Counted from the first letter of the stretch, positions 35,935 through 48,146 are shown. The stretch is 64,000 nt of DNA from Cephalopachus bancanus (GCA_027257055.1 JAPVLO010000182.1:7068001-7132000), one strand, 5' to 3'. Translations and numbers: made by a program. The notes: generated by a model not told the origin, from the letters alone.

Positions 35935-36520
35935 CTACAAATATATGTTGTGCCAGGCATGATGAAAACAGATAAAAGTGGGAGAACCCTGCTCTCAATG
36001 AACTTACACACTAAAGAAGAGAGAAAAAGGCAATAAACAGCAACAAAAAATTGCAATAAGTAAAATAAGATACGTTAGCTGGTGGTAAATGCTATGGAGA
36101 AAAATAAGACAGAAAAGAGATATGGAGTAGGGCGGGGCTGGCAGTGATTTTAAATAAGGTGGTAGGGGAAGGCACCCCTGAGAAGTAACATAAGAGTAAA
36201 AATGTGAAGGATGCAAGTCATGAAGTTATCTGGAGGAAAAATATTATGGGGGGGGGAAGCAGGGTCAATGACCCTAAGTAAGGGTCTGCCTGGCATGTTT
36301 AAGGAAAGGCAAAGAAACTAATGCAGGTGAAGTGCAGGAGGTGGAGCGCAGTAGGAAACCAGGTCAGAGGGGTATTAGAGAGCCAGATCTTATCAGTGCC
36401 TCTAGGACAGCGTAAGGACTCCAGGTTTTACTATAAGATGGACATTATATAAGGTGTTGAGCAGAAGAGTGATGTGATCTGACCTGTTTTAACATGATGA
36501 CTAAAGCTACTAATATACCA
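35935..36520 (+). mobile_element. ancient interspersed repeat, family not assigned
   Basis: The string of features tgtgccaggcatgatg, ggtggtaaatgctatgg, catgtttaaggaaaggcaaag, ggagcgcagtaggaaacc, agccagatcttatcagtgcc and gtgatgtgatctgacctg is one I know from many mammalian loci as an old repeat, but I cannot name it safely. Confidence 0.45.
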
Positions 36521-36689
36521 AAGGCAGGCGTAGCATCACAAAACCAGTTAAAACTACAATTATTCAAACAAAAGACAATAGTGGCTTAGACTAATGAGAC
36601 AGCACTGAATTGCGGACACATTCTCAAAGTACAGTCAACAGGAATATTCTGATAAATTGGAAGCTGCAGATGAGAGACACACACATACA

Positions 36690-37470
36690 GATAGTGCTGA
36701 CAGGTATGATATATGTGAAACTACTGCTACAATCAAAAGACAAAACATTTCCTTCACCCCCAGAAGATTTCTCATACTCCTTTTCAGTCTACAGGGAGAC
36801 ACTGATCTGCTGCTATTCTGTCACCATAGATTAGTGTTTCTAGAATTTTATACAAATGGAAGCTTACATTATAAAGTCTTTATCCCTGGCATCTTTCATT
36901 TCACATGATTTTAAGATACATTTTGAGATACATTTACATTGTTGCATGTATCGCTGGATCATTCCCTGTCATTGCTGAATAGCAGTACATGCCTTATACA
37001 GATAAACCACTTTTTGATTGTTGTTGCTTACCTATTTGCATGTTAGTGGACACTTTGGTTGCTTCCAGTTTGGAGTTATTGTGAATAAAGCCAATATGAA
37101 CATTTATGGACAAGTTAGAGTTAACATGTTTTCATTTCTCTTAGGTAAATACCAGAATGGAGTGGCTAGATTATATCATTAAGTATATGTTAAACTAAAA
37201 AAAACAAAAAACAAAAAAACAAAACTGTTAAACAGTTTTCCAAAGCAATTGTAACATTTTACATTAATATCAGCAGTGTATGAGGGTTCCACATGCTTAA
37301 TACTTGGTATTATCAGGTTTTTTAACTTTAGCCATTCTAGTGAGTAGATGGAAGGTGGTATCTGGCTGTGTTGGCATTTGCCTGATGACTAACAATATTC
37401 ATCATCTTTTCATGTGCCTATTGGGCATTTGTATATCTCTTGCTTTATGAAACTAACTGCTTAATTTTTA
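36690..37470 (-). mobile_element. old L1 3' region, antisense
   Basis: tgttgcatgtatcgctggatc, cattgctgaatagcagtac, ggttgcttccagtttgg, cagttttccaaagcaattgt and gtgcctattgggcatttgtat are the complement of an L1M 3' region. Confidence 0.78.
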
Positions 37471-37835
37471 AATTTCTTTTTTAAAGCATGCATTAATTTC
37501 TTACATACAATAAAATCCGTTCCTGGGTTGATTCCAATGTGTTTGTGTACTCTTCAGTATTATACTGTTTAAAGTGTTGTTTTACAAAATATGATATGGT
37601 TGTCTACTAGTATCCATGGGTTCACATCTATGCATTCGACCAACAGAAGATTGAAAATATCCAGGAAAAAAAATTGTGCCCATCGTGAACATGTATAGAC
37701 TTTTTTCTTCTCATCATTCCTTACACAATACAGTATAACAACTATTTACTTAGATTTACATTGTATAAGGTATTATAAATTATGGGAAGATGAACATAAA
37801 TTATACTCCAAATACTGCATCTTATTTATTTATCT

Positions 37836-38122
37836 AGAGTTGGAGTCTCACTCTGTACCCACACAGGCTGTAGTGCAGTGGCACGCTCACAGCTCCCACA
37901 GCCTTGACCTGCTGGGCTCAGGTGATCCTTCCCTCTCAGACTTCCAAGTAGCTGGAACCACAGGCGTGCATCACCACTCCTGGCTAATTTTTTTTATTTA
38001 TTGTAGAGACAGGGCCTCACCAAGTTTGCCCAGGCTGGTCTTGAACCCCTGGACTCAGGCAATCCTCTCAACTCGGCCTCCCAAAATGATGGGATTACAG
38101 GCTTCAGCCACTGTACCTGGCA
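37836..38122 (-). mobile_element. Alu dimer, inverted
   Basis: gagttggagtctcactctgt to ggcttcagccactgtacctgg. The 99-codon frame is Alu translation. Confidence 0.92.
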
Positions 38123-38813
38123 CTCCATCATTTTTATAGGGGACTTGCACATTCACAAATTTTGGTATCCATGTGAGGACCTGAAACTGATCCCCCACAG
38201 ATACTGAGAGACTGTATCTGGTAATGCTCTTTTCTCCTAATGATTGTTCAATAAAATTATCTTAGTTTTTATCATACATTTTTCTTCCAAATAAGGTTAA
38301 ATCTTCTGGTCAAATTTCAAAAGAAATGTTTTTGGGTATATGGCAAAATGAAACCACTAAGCAGTTTTAGAAGGACACACATCTTTATTCTGTCATCCCA
38401 TTAAGAATCATGGTATAACTTTCATTTCAATTTTCTTTTATATCTTTCAGTAGAGTTTTATAATTTTCTTCATTTACCTGCTATTTTTTAAATGAAGGTA
38501 CCCCTAATGCCACAGTAAATGAAACATTCTTCACTATATTTACTAACTTAGTACACAATAAAAGTCACCAACATTGTCGTGTATCCAACCTCATATCTTT
38601 CATATTAACTCATATCTCTTCTTATCAATTCCAATAGTTTTTCATTTTCTCTTTGCTTTCTAAGTATAACCATTCTGCCTGCAAATAATAAAAACCGTAC
38701 CTCCTTTTCCCAAAAGTCTTGCGTCGAATTTGCATTATGTATTATTATATTGTCCAGAACTTGGCAAAAGATGGTAACTAATGGTGATACATGTATTAGT
38801 GAGTCTCTTTTTT

Positions 38814-39096
38814 TTTTTTTTTAAGTTGGAGTCTCACTCCGTCACCCAGACTGGAGTGCAGTGGTCGCTCCCGGCCACCGCAGCCTCGACCTGCTGGGCT
38901 CCGGCGATCCTTCCGCCTCAGCCTTCCAAGTAGCCAGAATTACAGGCATGCGCTACCACGCCCGGCTGATTTTTTGATTTGTTGTAGAGATGAGGTCTCA
39001 CTGCCCAGGCGGGTCTCGAACCCGTGGACTCAGGCAATCCACTCACTTCAGCCTCCCAAAGGCGCGGGATTACAGGCTGAGCCACTGAGCCTGGCT
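38814..39096 (-). mobile_element. young strepsirrhine Alu, 13-bp TSD
   Basis: Inverted, nearly consensus, with the 8-nt deletion (ctcactgcccaggcgggtc). Duplication gagtctctttttt at 38801-38813 and 39097-39109. Confidence 0.95.
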
Positions 39097-39133
39097 GAGT
39101 CTCTTTTTTAAAATTATTATGTTACTTTATTTT

Positions 39134-39251
39134 GCAGAGATGAGGTCTCGCTCTGTTGCCCAAGCTGGTCTCAAACTCCTGGCCTCAAGCAATCTTCACA
39201 CCTCAGCCTTCAAAGTGCTGGGATGACAGGTTTAAGCCACCATGCCTGACC
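39134..39251 (-). mobile_element. Alu monomer, inverted
   Basis: gatgaggtctcgctctgttgc to aagccaccatgcctgacc; a single monomer, older than the neighbouring Alu. Confidence 0.8.
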
Positions 39252-39720
39252 AAACCTCTGTCTTTTTCATGTTGACAGAAATGTCTCTACCATTTCATCA
39301 TATATAGCATAAGAATGCTGGTTTAGATAGAATTTCCTTTTATTTAACTAAAATCTTCATCCTATCTTTTAAATACTACCAAAGAATACTGAGTCTTATC
39401 AAACGTTTTTCTGGCATCAATTAAAATGACCATGTGGTTTTTCATTTTTAACCTAATATCTACCCACTTTTTAAAAATGCAATGGATAGATTATGTCTGA
39501 CTATGAAATACTGTTTTTAATACCCTGTTGAATCTGATGTGCCAGGAGTTTACAATGGCTTTTTCCATCCATATTCATGACTAAACTAGGTCTATAATAA
39601 CACTTTTTGATAACTTTATTAAATTTGAGATTGGGACAAAATGATCTGGATAGCTTTCCATATGTATATGGGTATGTTATAAAACAGTTTAATATAGAAA
39701 ATTATTTCCTAGAAACCATA

Positions 39721-40119
39721 AAACCATTCAGGCTAGTTTTTCTTCTTCGTCTTTTTTTTTGAGAGAGAGAGAGAGAGAGAATAGGTTTGTAATTCTCATG
39801 ATTAAAGAAAAATTGGAAAAAGTTATTTGACTATGCAAGTACTTCTTCATTCAGAAAGTATTTATTGCGTAAATACTCTATGTGCTAGGTAAGCAAAACT
39901 GCCATCAATAGTTTTGTCCAAGGGTAAGCAAAACTGCTATCAACACCACTATCAACTTGGGAACAAGGAGACATACCTAATCTGAAATAATTGTTAACAG
40001 CGTTAACTACAAAGAAAAGGTATAAGGAGCTGTGAGAGCTTATGGTACAGCAACCCAAACCTAGCCTATGAAGAGTAAGAGTCAGTTTCCCCAAGAAATT
40101 TGGGTTGATACCTAAGCAT
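39721..40119. other. (GA)n run and a short direct repeat
   Basis: (GA)n at 39762-39781. A near-repeat ggtaagcaaaactgc(c/t)atcaa occurs at about 39889 and 39923, 34 bp apart. Nothing else recognised. Confidence 0.5.
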
Positions 40120-40378
40120 TAATAGAAATTGACTATTCTGAACAGAGTAACAGCATTCCAGGGCAAAACAAATAGAATGTGCAAAGGTCCTGATGTAAAA
40201 GAAGAGTATTAGACAATGAGAATTTGATCAGTATGGCTGGAGTGCAGGTGCTCACTGGGAAAGGGCGCAGATCTGAAAGGCAGGAAAGAGGCCAAATCAC
40301 AGAGAAATGGAAGACAACTTGAAAGTGTATGTCTTTATCCTGAAAACAACGGGAAGCTATTTAAGGAAATTTCAAAGA
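40120..40378 (+). mobile_element. ancient interspersed repeat, family not assigned
   Basis: gaatgtgcaaaggtcctgatg, tatggctggagtgcagg and gaaagaggccaaatcac belong to the same old repeat type as 35935-36520. Confidence 0.4.
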
Positions 40379-40380
40379 GA

Positions 40381-40671
40381 AGCCGGGCTCAGTGGCTCAG
40401 CCTGTAATCCCGTGCTTTGGGAGGCTGAGGTGAGTAGATTGCCTGAGCCCGCAGGTTCGAGACCCGCCTGGGCAGCAAGACCTCATCTCTACAATAAATC
40501 AAAAATTAGCTGGGTGTGGCAGCGCATGCCTGTAATTCCGGCTACTTGGAAGGCTGAAGCGGAAGGATCGCCGGAGCCCAGCAGGTCGAGGTTGCGGTGG
40601 CCGGGAGCAGACACTGCACTCCAGTCTGGGCGACAGAGTGAGACTCCAACTCAAAAAAAAAAAAAAAAAAA
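40381..40671 (+). mobile_element. young strepsirrhine Alu
   Basis: Nearly consensus, 8-nt-deletion type (gcctgggcagcaagacctc); tail of about 22 A. Two overlapping frames on both strands are Alu translation. Confidence 0.95.
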
Positions 40672-40689
40672 AAAAATTCAAACAGAGAG

Positions 40690-41204
40690 ATTAACCAGAG
40701 TCTTCTACTTCTCTAGTTGAGTTTTATATTTGCTAGGAGATTTTAGGTTTCATTAAAATTTCCAAATATATTACCACAAAACTCTGCATAGCAGTCTCTC
40801 ATACTTTTTAAGTTTCTCATACCTTTTAATTTGCAGTATTGCTCTTTAGCTTTTTAAGCCATTTCTCCCTTTCTGCTGGTTCCAGTATGTTACTGGGTTT
40901 TTCAGAAAGTCTACTCCCATATTTATCCCTCTGTATTTCTGTTTCCTAATAAATTTCTGCTTTTATTATTTATTTCCTTCAGCTTATTTCTGATATCCAC
41001 CTTGACCCAGTAGTTATCTTTTAATAAGCACAAGGTAAAGCCCAGAACTAGGACCGCTACCCTAGACCACATATTATCTCTTTGTGTCTGCCTTTCTGAG
41101 CGCTCTGATCTCGTTTCTGTACCTAACCTCCAATACTGCATACCTCAGATTTAGCCTTCTGGGCATATTTTCAACAATAACGTCACTATTCTCCTTTTCC
41201 AAGG
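40690..41204. other. sequence without recognised repeat
   Basis: No repeat or coding-like frame recognised. Confidence 0.4.
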
Positions 41205-41450
41205 TTGATAAGGATGATAATGGCTATCATTTACTGAGCATCTACTATATACCAGATACTGTTGAAAGAACTTTACATGAATTCGTTTATATACTCCGCA
41301 GTGAAATTCTGTGTAACAGATACTAATTCCCATTTTAAAATGATGTAACTGAGACAAGAGAGGTTAGGTAACTTGCTTGAGGTCCTGCAGCTGCTAAGTG
41401 AAATAAAAATATGTGGACTGGACATCTTGTTAGTCTAACTCCAGAGCCTA
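41205..41450 (-). mobile_element. MIR SINE
   Basis: ctgagcatctactatatacc, gaaagaactttacatgaat, cattttaaaatgatgtaactgag, gaggttaggtaacttgc and taactccagagcctaagc are the MIR complement across nearly its full length. Confidence 0.9.
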
Positions 41451-42377
41451 AGCGATGTTGCCTCCGGATAAAAGTTTCTTTTGAGAAACTGCATAAAGCT
41501 AAAGACTTAGCTGAGTTATCTCCACAAGTAAAAAGACTCTGAAAACAAATTTAAAACAAGCAAAACATGCATCCCAGATAACAACAGTCAACCAAATGGA
41601 TTATTTTCAGTCTTGTTATTATTTTGTAATTCTATTTGAATTTTGTCTTCATGAATGACAGAGACATGTTTTATAGTATATATATAGTCTCTGTTTTATA
41701 GTACAACATTTAATACAGAAAATAAGTCAACATTATTATGTTGTTTTCCATGCACCATTTATTTCTTATCTACTTGCTATGTTCTAGACAGACAGGGGTG
41801 TGCTAATACTCCCACCAGGGGAGGCAGCAGAGAGCACAACGGTTGCCCGCACAAGCTCCGGAATCAGAGTACCTGTTGCTCTCCTCTCACACTAATGTGT
41901 CCATTTAGCACCTTAACAACTCACCTCACCAAATATTATTGCTAAAGGTCTTAGCCATAAAGGCCTATCATAGCTAATTATCCCTAAAGAAGAATACAGG
42001 CATCAGCTAAATCAAACAGAGCCGAAACTCCCCAAATGAGATCATCTCCACTGCATTTATGGGCTAGTTCTACATTTCCTCTTTAAACCATGCAGCTGCC
42101 CAAGGGCAAACTGAATGCTTAAATGAAATAGACTACTCCATCAGCAGTATGCCTTCACATTCTGTCTTTCCAAGTTAAAATATATGCTTGTGCTCATTCT
42201 CATTGCTTATGCTAACTGGTGATTATGTAATTTAATATTTAATTCAATATTATGAAATGTAATTTCAAAAAAAGTCTTTCAATGAAAACAAAGATAAATG
42301 TTTTGAGAAAACATTGAAAGCTTTGGGAAAGCCAATTTCTAAAAATTAGGAAAAAAATGGTTGCAAAAAATGTGAAA
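41451..42377. other. mostly unique sequence
   Basis: gcagagagcacaacggttgcc...ggaatcagagtacctg (about 41830-41875) resembles the MIR 5' part in sense. The rest is unrecognised. Confidence 0.4.
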
Positions 42378-42498
42378 CTTGCCAGGTGCAATGGATCACA
42401 CCCATAAGCTCAGCATTTAGGAAGGCTAAAGCAGGCAAACTGCTTGAGCCTAGGAATTCAAGACCAGCCTGGGCAACGTAATGAAACCTCATCTCCAC

Positions 42499-42530
<32 letters not shown>

Positions 42531-42690
42531 TAAATCAGCCAGTTATGGTGGTATACACCTGGAGTCCCAGTTACTCAGGATGCTGAGGTAGAAGGATCGC
42601 CTGAACCCAGGAGGTTGAGGCTGCCATGAGCCGTGATAATTGTGATCGTGCCACTCCACCCCAACCCTGGCTAAAGAGTAAAATGTAAAA
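42378..42690 (+). mobile_element. old Alu with long central A run
   Basis: gccaggtgcaatggatcacacc through a 27-bp A run (42499-42525) to gtaaaatgtaaaaaa. Confidence 0.85.
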
Positions 42691-42711
42691 AAAAAAAACA
42701 AAAAGTAAAAA

Positions 42712-42749
42712 AATCACTGAGTGTAACGGCTCAAGCCTGTAATCCCAGG

Positions 42750-42789
<40 letters not shown>

Positions 42790-42830
42790 TACGTGTGTAT
42801 ATATATATATACACACACACGAATATATAT
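42712..42830. repeat. Alu head joined to (CA)n/(TA)n
   Basis: 42712-42750 is an Alu 5' end (gtaacggctcaagcctgtaatc), then (AC)n to about 42785, then atgtatacgtgtgtatatata and acacacac. The palindromic AC/GT order could fold into a hairpin. Confidence 0.85.
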
Positions 42831-42900
42831 AATCCAAGCATTAAATATATTTCATATACAATTTATAAACATATAAAATATATATAAATTATTATATATA

Positions 42901-43128
42901 GAGAATGCCAAAAAAGTATATGCATTTTAAGAGATGTTATCTATGTATTACTTTCCAAGTTGATTTAAATTACAGTAGCAAGGTGTAGTATGACATTTGC
43001 TCAGCTGTGCTTCCACCATTTTCTTTGACTGACCTGCCTGTCGCATGGTGACCCTAGCATTCATTTGAATAACACCATCTTTTGAGCAAATGTCATAATT
43101 AAAATGTATATACATTTTTGGCACACCC
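42901..43128. mobile_element. 228-bp TA-flanked MITE (Tc/mariner type)
   Basis: Left end gagaatgccaaaaaagtata and the complement of the right end gggtgtgccaaaaatgtata form about 30-bp imperfect inverted repeats. TA dinucleotides flank both ends (42899-42900, 43129-43130). A second inverted pair tatgacatttgctca / tgagcaaatgtcata sits inside. It has no coding capacity. Confidence 0.8.
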
Positions 43129-43296
43129 TATATGTATAAATATATATATAAAATTCTCTACCTTAAATAGCATTTCTAATTAACCAATCAAATGTTGGTT
43201 CCGCTCATACCACACAAATGAAAGAGTACCAGGTGATGTTCAGGCTGGAATGGGCTAGGCTGGGCTGATCTGCGTTCCCATAAAGAACCTACAATG

Positions 43297-43590
43297 GCCG
43301 GGCTTGGTGGCTCAGCCTGAAATCCCACGCCTTTGGGAGGCTGAGGTGAGTGGATTGCCTGAGCCCGCAGGTTCGAGACCCACCTGGGCAGCAAGACCTC
43401 ATCTCTACAATAAATCAAAAAATCAGCCGGACGTGGTAGCGCATGCCTGTAATTCCGGCTACTTGGAAGGCTGAGGCAGAAGGATCTCCGGAGCCCAGCA
43501 GGTCGAGGCTGCGGTGGCCGGGAGCGGCCACTGCACTCCAGTCTGGGCAACCAAGTGAGACACCAACTCAAAAAAAAAAAAAAAAAAAAA
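43297..43590 (+). mobile_element. young strepsirrhine Alu, 15-bp TSD
   Basis: Duplication aaagaacctacaatg (43282-43296) and aaagaatctacaatg (43591-43605), one mismatch. 8-nt-deletion type. Confidence 0.95.
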
Positions 43591-43605
43591 AAAGAATCTA
43601 CAATG

Positions 43606-44121
43606 TATGTGTGCTTATTATATACATATATTGTATAATATATAGCTGCTTACTTAAAAGGACCTGATATTTGCGTGCAAAGTGGAATATATCAATTTAT
43701 TAGTCAACTATCAACTCCACTGTTACTGGCTTGATAATGAATTAATTAAAGTAAGAATTCCTGCCATATTGCTTTGGGGATGGTTAGGGGAAAAAACCTC
43801 AGTGAATCTTTCTAATCTTGAGTTTGCCTTTGTCCTATTTCCTTGTTTCTCCCTCATTCTACTTTAACTTCCTTGCTTTTTGGTGCATACCACTTTGTTG
43901 AATGGACAAATCACCTTAGAGGGTGCTTAATCCTATTCAAGTCAACAGAAAAAAAATCCTTTTCAAGTCAACAGAAAAAAAATACAAAGCAACTACTATG
44001 CTTACGACTCTTCTATTTTCACTGTAAAATATTACTAAGGCAGTTTTTTCTAAGAGACTATCTTAAATCACAAGTCACTGTAAAAGATTTTTAATGTGCT
44101 CTTAAAAAGTAAAGAAAAAAG
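43606..44121. other. sequence with a 26-bp tandem duplication
   Basis: ttcaagtcaacagaaaaaaaa occurs twice in tandem (about 43936 and 43962). Otherwise nothing recognised. Confidence 0.5.
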
Positions 44122-44427
44122 GTCAGGCACTGTTGCTCACATCTGTAATCCCACCACTTTAGGAGGCAGAGGCAAGAAGATTGCCTGAGCTCAGGGGTTC
44201 GAGACCAGCCTGGGTAACTTGGCAAGACCTTGCCTCTACAATTTAAAAAAAAGCAGCTAGGCATGGTGACACACACCTTAAGTTCCAGCTACTTGGAAAG
44301 CCAAGGAGGAAGGATCACCTGAACCCAGCAGAGAGAGATTGCAGTGGCTGTGAGCATGCCATTACAGTCTAGCCTGGGCGAAAGTGAGACTCCGTCTCAA
44401 AAAAGAAAAGAAAAGAAAAAAAGAGCA
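44122..44427 (+). mobile_element. Alu dimer
   Basis: ggtcaggcactgttgctcac to gagactccgtctcaaaaa; older local type. Confidence 0.92.
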
Positions 44428-45490
44428 TTATCATTGTCAGTGCAAACTCACAGTACTGCATTCCCATCATAAGTCTCTTTAATAGCATATAAACATGAGT
44501 CAAATAATTAAAAAATTAAAATTTCAGGGAACAACGAGGTTCCGGTGTGTGTGTATATGTGTATGCACCGAAGTTAATCCAATAGAAATTAACACATCAG
44601 TACTTGGTTAGGTCTGATGTCCTAATAGAACAGTTAGAGAAAGACTGAGAGGTCATCAGTTGTCAGAACACATTTCAGATTAAAATTTTGCAAAGAGGCA
44701 GCTTTGGAGCCAAAGCGCAAAAAAGGAATTTATGCTGAGTGACTTCGTTGTACCTCATTTCCCAAACAGAATACCCAGTGGCTACATACTGTGACATCCT
44801 AAAAATTACATGAGGAACCCAGGATGGGAACATTGCCTTTAGTGCCAACTCTGCTGCACTCACTTTCCTGTTTCTCTCATCCCTTCCCCCTCCTGAAAGA
44901 GGAAGTTGGGAGGAAATAAGCAAAGTCTTCTCCTTGCAGGAAAAAAAAAGGAATCAACAGTTTATACTACTACTGCTGCTCAGGAAAGTTACTGTGATGT
45001 CTCCCTCCTCTCTCTGTGATAAGCAAAGAACGTCTCTCCAGAGCAAAAAAGTGGACATTTCAGCCTGTCTGTAACTGTCCCTTATACACTCTGGAATTCC
45101 CACTGAGAATTAAGGAAGTAGTGATGAGAAACATTTAGTATCCATCCATCCTCATTTGCTTAACCAGCTGGGGGACTGCCAATGCCAGGTGGGTGGACAG
45201 AGAGAAGAAATTAATGTGTGCAGAAACACCACCATGGTAATTAAGATCATTTCTACTACATGTTTACCTTCTCTGTAGAAAATGTACAAAAACAGAAAAG
45301 AAAGCACTAGAGAAAAAAACACCCACAACCCCATCACACAGAAAAAATTATTAATAATTGGGATTATTTTCTAATCTTCAAGCAATATTCCTCAGGGGAA
45401 TATACCTAGCTGACCACACTACCTATTTCCACCTCCAAAAACACCTTAGTTGATGTCTTTTTCCATATGAGGAACAAAAATCTCAAAAAT
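44428..45490. other. unique sequence, about 1 kb
   Basis: No repeat recognised. 44650-45120 is GC-richer than its surroundings, with purine/pyrimidine tracts (cccttccccctcctgaaagaggaag). It could be a regulatory or UTR-like piece, but nothing proves it. Confidence 0.35.
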
Positions 45491-45499
45491 AAAGTTGTT

Positions 45500-45658
45500 C
45501 CATCAATGATCTTCATTGTGACATTTTCAGGAATGTCTATTTTTATGATCTCTGGCTTTGGGTTTCTTCAGATATTCTTCTTCATATTCTTGGATTTGTG
45601 CAGGTAATTTATATTTTTCTAAAAAATAATCAAATCTCTGTAGATTTAAAACTCTAAG
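45500..45658 (-). pseudogene. protein-like fragment, frameshifted, unrecognised
   Basis: The minus strand encodes an acidic, helical-looking segment (RFDYFLEKYKLPAQIQEYEE, then EYLKKPK). A one-base frame change near 45555 gives the continuation EIIKIDIPENVTMKIIDGTT. Both halves look like real protein sequence rather than repeat translation. The 5' side is cut by the Alu at 45659, and no clear splice sites frame it. It is either a truncated processed pseudogene or a decayed exon. I do not recognise the family. Confidence 0.45.
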
Positions 45659-45962
45659 TGGCAGGGTGTGGTGGATCACACTTGTAATCCCAGCACTTTG
45701 GAAGGCAGAGACAAGAGGATGGCCTGAGACCAGGGGTTCGAGACCAGCCTGGGAAACTTGGCGAGACCTCATTTTTATAATAAGTCAAGAAAAATTAGTT
45801 GGGCACGGTAACACACACTTGTAATTCAGTTACTTGGAAGGCTGAGGCGTAAGGATCACTTGAGCCCAGCAGGTTGAGGTTGTGGTGGGTGTGAGCATGC
45901 CACTGCACTCCAGCCGGGGCAACAGAGACTGACTCAAAAGAAAAAAAAGAAAAAAAGAAAAA
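45659..45962 (+). mobile_element. Alu dimer
   Basis: gtggcagggtgtggtggatcac to agagactgactcaaaag; tail is (A)nG mixed. It truncates the protein-like fragment. Confidence 0.92.
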
Positions 45963-45965
45963 AGG

Positions 45966-47365
45966 ATGTTTAATCAGCTCATTCTACAGGCTAGTAAAAT
46001 CCTGGTAACAAAACTGAATAAGAATAGCCTCCTCATTCCAGAAGCAAAACCTCAATTTCTCAACCAACTCATCTTCAACAAAGCCCCCACCACCTACCAC
46101 TGGGGAGAGGAGAACCTATTCAGCAAATGGTGCTGGGAAAGCTGGCTGACCACATGCAGAAGATTCAAACAAGATCCCTATCTATCCCCATACACAAAAA
46201 TTAACTCAAAATGGATCAGAGACCTAAATGTAAAACCTCAAACCATAAGAACCTTAGAAAATGCAGGACACACCCTTATGGAAATTGGAACTGGAATCCA
46301 ATTCCTGAACAAAACCCGAAACACATGGGTCATAAGAGATAAGATAGACAAGTGGGACCTCATTAAACTGACAAGCTTCTGCAAAGCCAAAGAAACCATC
46401 AAGAGAGCAGGGAGACAGTCCACAGACTGGAAAAAAGCATTTGCCAACTCCAGGTCTGACAAAGACCTAATATCTTGGATCTACAAGGAACTCAAACGTG
46501 CTGAAAAGAAAAAAACAAGCAACCCCATTACAAAGTGGGCAAAAGATATGAACAGACACTTCTCAAAGGAAGACATCTGAGCGGCCAACAGACACATGAA
46601 GAAATGTTCAACCTCACTAATTATCAAGGAGATGCAAATCAAAACTACACTGAGATACCACCTAACTTCAGTCAGAATGGCCGTTATCAATAACTCAAAA
46701 AATAACAGTTGCTGGAGAGGGTGTGGTGAAAAGGAACACTTCTACACTGTTGGTGGGAGTGTAAACTAGTGCAACCTCTGTGGAAAGCAGTGTGGCGATT
46801 CCTAAAAGCTCTAAATATCGGCCTCCCATATGACCTTGCAATCCCCCTCCTGGGACTATACCCTGAAGAACTCAAATCACTCTATAAAAAAGATATCTGC
46901 ACATGTATGTTTATCGCAGCATTGTTCACAATAGCAAGAACCTGGAACCAACCATGCTGTCCATCTAAAGAGGACTGAATTTTAAAAATGTGGTACATAT
47001 ACACGATGGAATACTACGCAGTCATAAAAAAGAACAAAATCATGAGTTTCGCAGCAACCTGGATGGAACTAGAGTCTATAATACTGAATGATCTCTCACA
47101 GAAACAAAGATCTGAGAATCACATGTTTTCACCCATAATAGTGGACCTTGAACATCTATCATAATACTATAACAAAAGGATTGATAGTGGTGGGAAACTA
47201 TGGGGGGGGTAGGGAAGGGAAGAGAGGTAGGATTAACGGTAATCAATATCTGTCTGGGGACGGGGAGACACCCCTTATCAACAAGGGTGCCTGAATGATG
47301 CATATTTGTATACCTAACCCTTAACTGTACCCCACAATTTTAAAATAAAAAATATGTTTAAAAAA
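45966..47365 (+). pseudogene. 5'-truncated young-type L1, ORF2 end and 3'UTR
   Basis: 45966-46580 is an open frame of 204 codons with L1 ORF2 C-terminal landmarks ([58 protein letters not shown]). It stops at TGA where the family normally continues. Later parts are recognisable in shifted frames (GCWRGCGE-type sequence at about 46710, AALFTIARTWNQP at 46915-46955). The 3'UTR holds a G-rich tract (47201-47228) and ends tgtaccccacaattttaaaataaaa. Low decay makes it the youngest L1 in the window. The endonuclease and reverse transcriptase are absent, so it cannot move itself. Confidence 0.88.
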
Positions 47366-48146
47366 AAGAATACACAACCTCAAAATGTTACAAAGATGAA
47401 AAAATACAGATCTTTTAGGTAAATTTACTCGTTTTTTTCTTAACATTCTATGACTTAGGGATTGGAGCCTAACCCACACACATAGCCCCTACAAATGTAA
47501 TGCAATATTTACAAAACGATTAAATGACTGTCCCCAAATAAGACAAAACGATAGCGTTCCCCATTCATGCATTATCTGCTGACCCACTGTGATGTCAGCG
47601 CTCATCAATTATGATCAGCAACTTCTTATCCAAATTGCTCAGAGAAGGCATCTATGTCATCATTAATCCTTTACCATTCAGTTATATATCACATTATTGC
47701 CACCTAAGATTGCAAAATGTTTTTTTCATTTTAGCACCTAAAGTAACATTAAAAATACATTTAGATCATAACACTATAAATCACTACTTTTAAAAGAAAT
47801 TAGTGTGACATAGGAAGAAACCTCACCATTATTCTGAATAGGCATGTCCCAGCAACCAAAGTACTACCATGTTAGTTTGCAGGACGTCATCCCTACTAAC
47901 AGATGAGAAAAAAATATAGCTATACTGCCATATGCAGATTACTTATCAATTAAAGCAGCTTTTCCTATCCAATACTTAAAAGAATATCTCACAAGTCTGC
48001 TCCTACACTGGTGATGATAATGTTAAAGGAGAAGAGTAGGTTGAGGTCTCCCAGTTACTTCAACTCCCAAGCAACAGCTTACAGAAAGGATCTTTACTAG
48101 AGTGTTCACGTTACTCCACTGAAAAGGGAAGGTCCATTCTAATATT
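47366..48146. other. AT-rich sequence, nothing recognised
   Basis: No repeat or coding-like frame recognised. Confidence 0.4.

Larger units (their letters stand above)
38225..39720 (-). mobile_element. old L1 ORF2, antisense, with two Alu insertions
   Basis: tatatctttcagtagagttttat, then attatattgtccagaacttgg, and after the Alus tacttttaaa-type words with ctggcatcaattaaaatgaccatg and gttgaatctgatgtgcc parallel L1 ORF2 complement. Diverged; no frames. Confidence 0.65.

Noticed and set aside
43188..43571. 127-codon minus frame with [23 protein letters not shown] sequence
   Set aside because: Antisense Alu translation; the same peptide appears at 16244, 27480, 40499, 48177, 58655 and 58915.
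45966..46580. 204-codon frame as a host gene
   Set aside because: All landmarks are L1 ORF2 C-terminal; it is the 5'-truncated end of an L1 insertion.
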